Assembly (NCBI GenBank): GCA_017305595.1
Contig: JAFKKL010000007.1
Location: forward strand, 1 to 64,000
DNA length: 64,000 nt
Reading direction: 5' to 3'
Source: Hyphomicrobiales bacterium
Lineage (GTDB): Bacteria; Pseudomonadota; Alphaproteobacteria; Rhizobiales; Xanthobacteraceae
The stretch's first letter is position 1; the number at the start of each line of letters is the position of its first letter. Both the position numbers and the translations under genes were made by a program. The notes beneath the pieces are model-generated. The model was not told the origin of the DNA. It did no database searches and saw only the letters and a list, made by a program, of their open reading frames with translations. Of the stretch, positions 58,336-64,000 are shown piece by piece.

Positions 58336-58847
58336 TACGCCTCGACCTCGCTCATCGGGCGGCTGGCCTGCACCAGATCGAGGCTGTCCTCGATCTTGCC
58401 GAGCAGCCGCGCGAATTCCTTGCGCTCCTGCGCCGTCAGGCAGGAGAGGATTTCCTGTTCGCGGCGCAGCAGGCGCGGGATCAGTTCTTCGTAGAGCGCG
58501 TGGCCCTTGCGGGTCAGCGCGAGGCGGAACTCGCGGCGGTCCTCGGTGTTTTCCACGCGTTCGATCAGTTCGTGCTCCAGCAGGGACGTGACCGCGCGGC
58601 TGATGGTGGACTTATGCGTGCGGGTGCACTGCGCGATGTATTGCGCGCTGCACGCCTCGTTGCGGAAGCCGAGCGTCGCCATCACCCGCCATTCCGGAAT
58701 GTCGAGGCCATAACGCGCGCGATATTCGCTCGACAGCGCGGCGGAGACCTCGGCGCCGAGCCGGTTCAGCCGGAACGGCACGAACTTGAACAGGTCGAGC
58801 TTGGCCAAGAACGGCTCCAAAGTTTCGGTTGACGAACGGGGCGGCAA
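58332..58847 (-). CDS. MarR-family transcriptional regulator
   Basis: About 171 aa if begun at TTG 58847. Winged-helix core: YGLDIPEWRVMATLGFRNEA, TRTHKSTISRAVTSLLEHEL, IERVENTEDRREFRLALTRKG. Such regulators often control aromatic degradation and sense the substrate. It is divergent from the FAD monooxygenase, and a palindrome at 58856-58877 lies between. A TTG at 58898 is an outer option, but it would put the palindrome in the coding region. No ATG exists near the 5' end. Confidence 0.87.
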   Translation of the reverse strand: MPPRSSTETLEPFLAKLDLFKFVPFRLNRLGAEVSAALSSEYRARYGLDIPEWRVMATLGFRNEACSAQYIAQCTRTHKSTISRAVTSLLEHELIERVENTEDRREFRLALTRKGHALYEELIPRLLRREQEILSCLTAQERKEFARLLGKIEDSLDLVQASRPMSEVEAY

Positions 58848-58855
58848 AGCGTTTA

Positions 58856-58877
58856 GATAGTTGCAAGTGAGACTATC
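58856..58877. promoter_or_regulatory. Candidate MarR operator
   Basis: GATAGT and ACTATC (perfect 6 bp) flank a 10-nt spacer, total 22 bp, between the MarR and monooxygenase genes. The length fits a MarR dimer. Confidence 0.45.
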
Positions 58878-58972
58878 TCGCGATTGGGATCGGAGCAACA
58901 GCCAATTCGGGCAGGGCGGCGGTTTCGGCCGGCGCTCCGGTGGATTGGCCTCGAGGGCGTGTACGGACCGGC

Positions 58973-60583
58973 ATGACGCACCACATCACCCAATTCGGCT
59001 ATCGCCGCCATCCGGATCAGGACCGCGCGGCGACGGATGCCGCGCATCATCCCGTCGTGGTCGTGGGCGCGGGACCTGTCGGGCTGTCGCTGGCGATCGA
59101 TCTGGCGCAGCGCGGGGAGCCGGTTGTGCTGATCGACGATGCCGACCGTATCGGCGAAGGCTCGCGCGCCATCTGTTTCTCCAAACGCTCGCTGGAATAC
59201 TGGGATCGCCTCGGCGTCGGTCAGCGCATGGTCGACAAGGGCGTGGTGTGGAGCGTCGGCAAGATTTTTCACGGTGACCAGCAGCTCTATCAGTTCAATC
59301 TGCTGCCGGAAGACGGCCACAAGATGCCGGCCTTCATCAACTTGCAGCAGTATTACGCCGAAGCCTATCTGGTCGATCTGATCCGCGATCTCCCGGCAGT
59401 CGATCTGCGCTGGCGTAACAAGGTGACCGCGCTGGAGCAGCGCAACGATCACGTATTGCTCACCATCGAGACGCCGGATGGTCCTTATCGCCTCGCCGCC
59501 AACTATGTGGTCGCCGCTGACGGCGCGCGCTCGTCACTGCGCGGCATGGTGGGTGCGGATTTTCACGGTCAGGTGTTCGAGGATCAATTCCTGATCGCCG
59601 ACGTGAAAATGACCGCGGAGTTTCCCACCGAGCGCTGGTTCTGGTTCGATCCGCCGTTCCATGCCGGCCGTTCGGCGCTGCTGCATCGCCAGCCCGACGA
59701 TGTCTGGCGCATCGATCTTCAACTGAGCCCCGAGCACGACGCGACGGTGGAGCGTCGGCCCGAGAACGTGCGGCCGCGCATCGCGCGGATGCTGGGACAT
59801 GACCAGTTCGATTTCGAATGGGTCTCGGTCTACAAATTCCAGTGCCGCCGCATGGATCGCTTCGTTCACGGCCGCGTGCTGTTCGCTGGCGATTCCGCGC
59901 ATCAGGTGTCGCCGTTCGGCGCGCGCGGCGCCAATTCCGGGCTTGAAGACGCGGAAAACCTCGCGTGGAAGCTGGCGCGCGTGCTCAAGGGCACCTCGCC
60001 CGAGGCATTGCTGGAAAGCTATCACATCGAGCGCAGTTTCGCCGCCGATGAGAACATTCGCGAATCGACGCGCTCGACCGATTTCATGGCGCCGGCAACG
60101 AAGCAGGAGGCGCGGCTGCGACAGGCGGTGCTGTCGCTCGCCAAGGACACCGAGTTCGGCAAACGCATGATCAATGGTGGGCGGCTGTCGGTGCCGTCGC
60201 GCTACGAGACGCCGCTGTCGACGCCGGATGCCGACGCCTGGAGCGGCGGCCCGGTGCCGGGGACCTCGATGCCGGATGCTCCGCTCAAGACGCGCGAAGG
60301 TGGCGACAAGTTTCTCACCGAGGCATTCACCGCGCTCGGCAAGGAATTCACTCTGATGCAGTTCGCCAATAGCGGCGCGACGACCTTGCCCCAGGCCGTG
60401 AAAGAGATCCGGATCGGCGGCGATGGTTTCAATGACGACGCCGGCACCGCGCAAGCGCGTTACGACGCGCAGCCCGGCACCGCCTATCTGCTGCGGCCCG
60501 ACGGCTATGTCGCCGCGCGCTTCCGCACGCCGACCCGCGACGCCGTCGAAGCCGCGATGAACCGCGCCTGCGCGATCAGTTGA
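58973..60583 (+). CDS. FAD-dependent aromatic monooxygenase (group A)
   Basis: 536 aa. FAD site VVVVGAGPVGLSLAIDLAQ, DG motif VVAADGARSSLRG, GD motif VLFAGDSAHQVSPFGARGAN. It belongs with MhpA/PheA-type single-component hydroxylases that ring-hydroxylate phenolic acids with NAD(P)H and O2. The cluster holds hmgA and fahA, so a role leading to homogentisate or in a side branch is likely, but the substrate is unknown. ATG 58973 is preferred to one at 58940. The DUF2783 gene starts 8 nt past its stop. Confidence 0.92.
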   Translation: MTHHITQFGYRRHPDQDRAATDAAHHPVVVVGAGPVGLSLAIDLAQRGEPVVLIDDADRIGEGSRAICFSKRSLEYWDRLGVGQRMVDKGVVWSVGKIFHGDQQLYQFNLLPEDGHKMPAFINLQQYYAEAYLVDLIRDLPAVDLRWRNKVTALEQRNDHVLLTIETPDGPYRLAANYVVAADGARSSLRGMVGADFHGQVFEDQFLIADVKMTAEFPTERWFWFDPPFHAGRSALLHRQPDDVWRIDLQLSPEHDATVERRPENVRPRIARMLGHDQFDFEWVSVYKFQCRRMDRFVHGRVLFAGDSAHQVSPFGARGANSGLEDAENLAWKLARVLKGTSPEALLESYHIERSFAADENIRESTRSTDFMAPATKQEARLRQAVLSLAKDTEFGKRMINGGRLSVPSRYETPLSTPDADAWSGGPVPGTSMPDAPLKTREGGDKFLTEAFTALGKEFTLMQFANSGATTLPQAVKEIRIGGDGFNDDAGTAQARYDAQPGTAYLLRPDGYVAARFRTPTRDAVEAAMNRACAIS

Positions 60584-60591
60584 GGGATATG

Positions 60592-60813
60592 ATGCCGTTA
60601 TCGACCGCTTCGAATTTCGCCAAGCCCGACGACGCGTTCCGCGCCATCGTCGAGGCGCATCGCGGCCTCGACGAGGAACAGAGCGCCGCGTTCGACGCCG
60701 CGCTGGTGCTGATCCTCGCCAATCACATCGGCGATATCGACGTGCTGCGCGAAGCGGTTGAACTCGGCAGGCGGCGCATCGTCGCGGACGTGCAATCGCA
60801 ACACAAATCGTAA
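60592..60813 (+). CDS. DUF2783 small protein
   Basis: 73 aa, helical: SNFAKPDDAFRAIVEAHRGL, DEEQSAAFDAALVLILANHI and GDIDVLREAVELGRR. DUF2783 proteins often sit next to FAD-dependent aromatic monooxygenases, which is also the case here, and could be a helper subunit. That role is inference. GAGGG gives better spacing to ATG 60592 than to 60589. Confidence 0.85.
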   Translation: MPLSTASNFAKPDDAFRAIVEAHRGLDEEQSAAFDAALVLILANHIGDIDVLREAVELGRRRIVADVQSQHKS

Positions 60814-60843
60814 CTGAAGAGCGAACGAGAGAGTTTGAACGAT

Positions 60844-61794
60844 ATGGCTAAAGGTTTCGCGTCCACCACCGACATGGCCGAGAAGAAGGTCACCTTCTCC
60901 GAGATCGGCACCGATCTGTATGCCTTCACCGCCGAGGGCGATCCGAACTCCGCGGTGATTGTCGGCGACGACGGCTGCATCGTGTTCGACGCTCAGGCGA
61001 CGCCGGCGATGGCCAACAAGGTGATCGAGCGCGTCAAGACCGTCACCGACAAGCCGATCAAGTATGTCGTGCTGTCGCATTACCACGCGGTGCGTGTGCT
61101 TGGTGCGTCGGCCTATCACGCGCAGGGCATCATCGCCTCGCAGGAGACGTATCGCCTGGTTGAGGAGCGCGGCCAGCAGGATTGGGATTCCGAATACGGC
61201 CGCTTCCCGCGCCTGTTCCAGGATGCCGCCAGCATTCCCGGCCTGACCTGGCCGACGCTGACCTTCGAGGGCGAAATGTCGATCTATCTCGGCAAGCGCG
61301 AGGTGCGGCTGATGCAACTCGGCGCCGGCCACACCTCCGGCGATATCGTCGCCTGGGTGCCGGATGCGGAGGTGATGTTCTCCGGCGACCTGATCGAATA
61401 TCACTCCGCTTGCTACTGCGGGGACGCGCATTTGCGCGAGTGGCCGATGACCTTGAACGAGATCCGCGAGTTCAACCCGAAGGCGATCGCGCCGGGCCGT
61501 GGCGACGCGCTGAAGGGCCTTGAAACGACGCGAGAAGCCATCGCCATGACGCGCGATTTCGTCTCGACGCTCTACGGCGCGGCGGAAATCTCCGTCGCCA
61601 AGGGCCGCACCCTCAAGGAAACGATGGCGGCGACCCGCGAGGTGATGGACCCGAAGTTTTCAAGCTTCGCGATCTACGAACACTGCCTGCCGTTCAACGT
61701 CTCGCGCGCTTTCGACGAGGCGTCGGGCATCGACGATCCGGTGATCTGGACCGACAAGCGCGACCGCGAAATGTGGGCCGCGCTGCAAGGCTGA
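60844..61794 (+). CDS. Metallo-beta-lactamase-fold protein with altered metal site
   Basis: 316 aa. The fold is clear, but the metal motif is altered: the usual HxHxDH reads His79-Tyr-His81-Ala-Val83-Arg84 (LSHYHAVRVLG), and the usual PGHG reads PGRG with Arg219. His163 (GAGHTSGD) and Asp182 (FSGDLIEY) are kept. It may bind one metal only or none. It lies between DUF2783 and hmgA in the same direction, so a role in homogentisate or related catabolism is probable but unknown. A TTG at 60835 is an alternative start. Confidence 0.87.
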   Translation: MAKGFASTTDMAEKKVTFSEIGTDLYAFTAEGDPNSAVIVGDDGCIVFDAQATPAMANKVIERVKTVTDKPIKYVVLSHYHAVRVLGASAYHAQGIIASQETYRLVEERGQQDWDSEYGRFPRLFQDAASIPGLTWPTLTFEGEMSIYLGKREVRLMQLGAGHTSGDIVAWVPDAEVMFSGDLIEYHSACYCGDAHLREWPMTLNEIREFNPKAIAPGRGDALKGLETTREAIAMTRDFVSTLYGAAEISVAKGRTLKETMAATREVMDPKFSSFAIYEHCLPFNVSRAFDEASGIDDPVIWTDKRDREMWAALQG

Positions 61795-61801
61795 CGTATT
61801 C

Positions 61802-61883
61802 GTCATTGCGAGGAGCGAGAGCGACGAAGCAATCCAGAAGCCACACGTGAAGAGCTGGATTGCTTTGCTGCGCTCGCAATGAC
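61802..61883. repeat. Dispersed intergenic palindrome
   Basis: GTCATTGCGAGGAGCGAG...GAAGCAATCCAG pairs with CTGGATTGCTTTGCTGCG and CTCGCAATGAC. A further sequence family with the GTCAT/ATGAC ends. It lies just upstream of hmgA. Confidence 0.75.
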
Positions 61884-61927
61884 GTTCAGAGCGATTTTGA
61901 AATCTCGCGAGCCAATGGGAGAGTGAG

Positions 61928-63274
61928 ATGAACATCAACACCGCACCCAACAGTTTGAAACAGGGCACCGCCGGCGTGACGCCGGGTTATATGTCCGGCT
62001 TCGGCAACAGTTTTGAGACCGAGGCTTTGCCCGGCGCGTTGCCGATCGGCCGCAACTCGCCGCAACGCTGCGCTTACGGGCTCTATGCCGAGCAGTTGTC
62101 GGGCTCGCCCTTCACTGCGCCGCGCGGCTCGAACGAGCGCTCGTGGCTCTATCGCATTCGTCCGTCGGTGAAGCACTCCGGCCGCTTCACCAAAATCGAT
62201 CCGATGCTGTGGCGCACCGCGCCGTGCTTCGAAGACGACATGCCGATCTCCCAGTTGCGCTGGGACCCGACGCCGATGCCGATGGAGGAATTGACCTTCG
62301 TGCAGGGCGTGCAGACCATGACCACGGCGGGCGATGCCAACACCCAGGCCGGCATGGCGGCGCATGTCTATCTCATCACCAGGTCGATGGTGGATCAGCA
62401 CTTCTACAATGCCGACGGCGAGATGATGTTCGTGGCGCAGCAGGGCGATCTGCGCTTCGTCACCGAATTCGGCCGTATCGACATCGAGCCCGGCGAGATC
62501 GCGGTGATCCCGCGTGGCGTCAAATTCCGCGTCGAGATTCCGAACGGCCCGGCGCGCGGCTATCTGTGCGAGAACTACGGCGGCGCCTTCACCTTGCCGG
62601 AGCGCGGGCCGATCGGCGCAAACTGTCTCGCCAATTCGCGCGACTTCCTCACGCCGGTCGCGGCCTATGAGGACAAGGACACGCCGACCGAGCTTTACGT
62701 GAAGTGGGGCGGCGCGCTCTACATGACCAGGCTGCCGCATTCGCCCATCGACGTGGTGGCGTGGCACGGCAACTACGCGCCGTACAAATACGACCTGCGC
62801 ACCTTCTCGCCGATCGGCGCCATCGGCTTCGATCATCCCGATCCGTCGATCTTCACGGTCTTGACCTCGCCGTCGGAAACCGCCGGAACCGCCAATATCG
62901 ATTTCGTCATCTTCCCGGAGCGCTGGATGGTGGCGGAGAATACCTTCCGGCCGCCGTGGTATCACATGAACATCATGAGCGAGTTCATGGGCCTGATCTA
63001 CGGCGTCTACGACGCCAAGCCGCAGGGTTTTGTGCCGGGCGGCATCAGCCTGCACAACCAGATGCTGCCGCATGGGCCGGACCGCGAGGCGTTCGATCAC
63101 GCCTCCAACGGCGAGTTGAAGCCGGTCAAGCTCACCGGCACGATGGCCTTCATGTTCGAAACCCGCTTCCCCCAGCGCGTCACCAAGCACGCGGCGACCT
63201 CCGGCACCTTGCAGGACAACTACGCCGACTGCTGGAACGGGCTGGAAAAGAAGTTCGATCCGAACAAGCCGTAG
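61928..63274 (+). CDS. hmgA: Homogentisate 1,2-dioxygenase
   Basis: 448 aa. Opens the ring of homogentisate to maleylacetoacetate in tyrosine and phenylalanine breakdown, using Fe(II) and O2. Typical parts are [62 protein letters not shown] and [15 protein letters not shown], which contain the iron-binding His and Glu residues. GGGAGAGTG precedes ATG 61928. fahA follows after a 130-bp palindromic element. Confidence 0.96.
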   Translation: MNINTAPNSLKQGTAGVTPGYMSGFGNSFETEALPGALPIGRNSPQRCAYGLYAEQLSGSPFTAPRGSNERSWLYRIRPSVKHSGRFTKIDPMLWRTAPCFEDDMPISQLRWDPTPMPMEELTFVQGVQTMTTAGDANTQAGMAAHVYLITRSMVDQHFYNADGEMMFVAQQGDLRFVTEFGRIDIEPGEIAVIPRGVKFRVEIPNGPARGYLCENYGGAFTLPERGPIGANCLANSRDFLTPVAAYEDKDTPTELYVKWGGALYMTRLPHSPIDVVAWHGNYAPYKYDLRTFSPIGAIGFDHPDPSIFTVLTSPSETAGTANIDFVIFPERWMVAENTFRPPWYHMNIMSEFMGLIYGVYDAKPQGFVPGGISLHNQMLPHGPDREAFDHASNGELKPVKLTGTMAFMFETRFPQRVTKHAATSGTLQDNYADCWNGLEKKFDPNKP

Positions 63275-63283
63275 CTCTTGTTT

Positions 63284-63413
63284 CCCTCTCCCCTTGCGGG
63301 AGAGGGTGCCCGAACGAAGTGAGGGCGGGTGAGGGGTAGCCTTCGCCAAGCCACGACCCCTCACCCGGTTTCTCACTCCGTTCGAAACCACCCTCTCCCG
63401 CAAGGGGAGAGGG
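63284..63413. repeat. 130-bp palindromic element between hmgA and fahA
   Basis: The outer 23 bp (63284-63306 and 63391-63413) are exact reverse complements, built on CCCTCTCCC and GGGAGAGGG. Inner arms with GGGTGAGGGGT and ACCCCTCACCC also pair. It could fold into one long stem in the transcript and lower fahA expression. Confidence 0.8.
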
Positions 63414-63447
63414 TATGTCCGTTTCCTGTCAAAGGCCGCTCAGCACC

Positions 63448-64000
63448 ATGTCCCACCCCAACGATCCGAAGCTGAAATCCTTTATCGATGTCGCGGCTGA
63501 CTCGGATTTTCCGATTCAGAACCTGCCCTACGGCGTATTCTCGACGCCGACTTCGGCGCAAAAGCGCGTCGGCGTCGCCATCGGCGAGTTCGTGCTCGAT
63601 CTCGCGGCACTGGAATCCGAAGGATTGTTGAAGGTGGGGGAAGGCGTGTTCGCGCAGGGCGGGCTCAACGCCTTCATGGCGCTCGGCCCGAAAACATGGA
63701 CCGCCACGCGGGCGCGGATCAGCGAGTTGCTGCGCCACGACACCGCGACGCTGCGCGACAACGCCGCCTTGCGCAAGCGCGCGCTGCTGCCTCGCAACGA
63801 GGTGCAGTTGCACATGCCGTTCGCGGTGGCGGGCTACACCGATTTTTATTCGTCGAAGGAACACGCCACCAATGTCGGCATCATGTTTCGCGGCAAGGAC
63901 AATGCCTTGCAGCCGAACTGGCTGCATATCCCGATCGCCTATAACGGCCGCGCCTCCACCGTCGTCGTCAGCGGCACGCCGATCATCCGGCCGCAAGGGC
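63448..64000 (+). CDS. fahA: Fumarylacetoacetase, 3'-truncated
   Basis: First 184 codons; the rest is outside the window. Hydrolyses fumarylacetoacetate to fumarate and acetoacetate, the last step after hmgA. N-terminal SH3-like domain (FPIQNLPYGVFSTPTSAQKR, VGVAIGEFVLDLAAL) and the start of the catalytic domain with AGYTDFYSSKEHATNVGIMF, the metal-binding Asp region, then LPNW-like text LQPNWLHIPIAYNGRAST. ATG 63448 begins the typical N terminus. Confidence 0.94.
   Translation, partial: MSHPNDPKLKSFIDVAADSDFPIQNLPYGVFSTPTSAQKRVGVAIGEFVLDLAALESEGLLKVGEGVFAQGGLNAFMALGPKTWTATRARISELLRHDTATLRDNAALRKRALLPRNEVQLHMPFAVAGYTDFYSSKEHATNVGIMFRGKDNALQPNWLHIPIAYNGRASTVVVSGTPIIRPQG

Noticed and set aside
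61886-63403. 505-codon minus-strand frame opposite hmgA
   Set aside because: Shadow of intact homogentisate dioxygenase; it also runs through the palindromic element.

Overview
The window is high-GC chromosomal DNA from an alphaproteobacterium, most likely Hyphomicrobiales of the Bradyrhizobium/Rhodopseudomonas/Afipia kind (genus not determined). This rests on the F1 ATP synthase order, the NsrR, CsoR and Liv proteins, the homogentisate cluster, and short GTCAT...ATGAC intergenic palindromes. I see no prophage, insertion sequence, CRISPR array or rRNA. Both ends cut genes: atpA on the left, fumarylacetoacetase on the right.

Layout. 1-4520: F1 ATP synthase genes atpA(partial)-atpG-atpD-atpC, with an Ohr/OsmC peroxidase gene between atpG and atpD, closed by a hairpin. 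4629-16100: tRNA-Ser, an MFS/HxlR divergent pair, a Gly/Met-rich membrane protein, DsbB- and DsbA-type redox proteins, an AbrB-type permease, two small secreted Cys-pair proteins, LrgA/LrgB, a HigBA toxin-antitoxin pair, tRNA-Leu, and molybdenum cofactor genes (mobA, moeA, a TusA-like carrier). 16100-19770: an NO/O2 block with group III truncated haemoglobin, NsrR, a possible haem-PAS protein and an orphan cytochrome oxidase subunit I. 19770-24810: a LysR regulator, then an ECF sigma factor, folE, a Rieske/FAD reductase, a DUF4142 protein and a cupredoxin. The sigma gene and the DUF4142 gene carry the same promoter-like sequence. 24826-28692: DUF488, an orphan formate dehydrogenase delta subunit, and the CopA/CsoR copper pair around a perfect operator.

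28929-33886 is a branched-chain-amino-acid-type ABC transporter with fused LivM-LivG. 34368-42378 holds hemE, oligopeptidase B, an alanine/serine-glyoxylate aminotransferase, an LssY-domain protein, a nuclease-like protein and an unidentified toroid-like protein. 42603-57275 is the most unusual part. Two caspase-fold proteins both lack the catalytic His and Cys. Each lies near a short periplasmic adaptor with no helical hairpin, and one group also has an RND pump and two OmpA-type proteins. Between them are a membrane nucleotide cyclase, an AsmA protein and a CRP-type regulator. 57526-64000 is an aromatic catabolism cluster: a lactonase-like protein, MarR, an FAD monooxygenase, DUF2783, a degenerate metallo-beta-lactamase-fold protein, hmgA and fahA.

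Themes that link genes are copper and redox stress (CopA/CsoR, cupredoxin, Rieske reductase, Dsb proteins), NO and oxygen sensing, molybdoenzyme maturation, and an envelope system built on a catalytically dead caspase fold. All functional statements come from reading motifs by eye; no database search was run.
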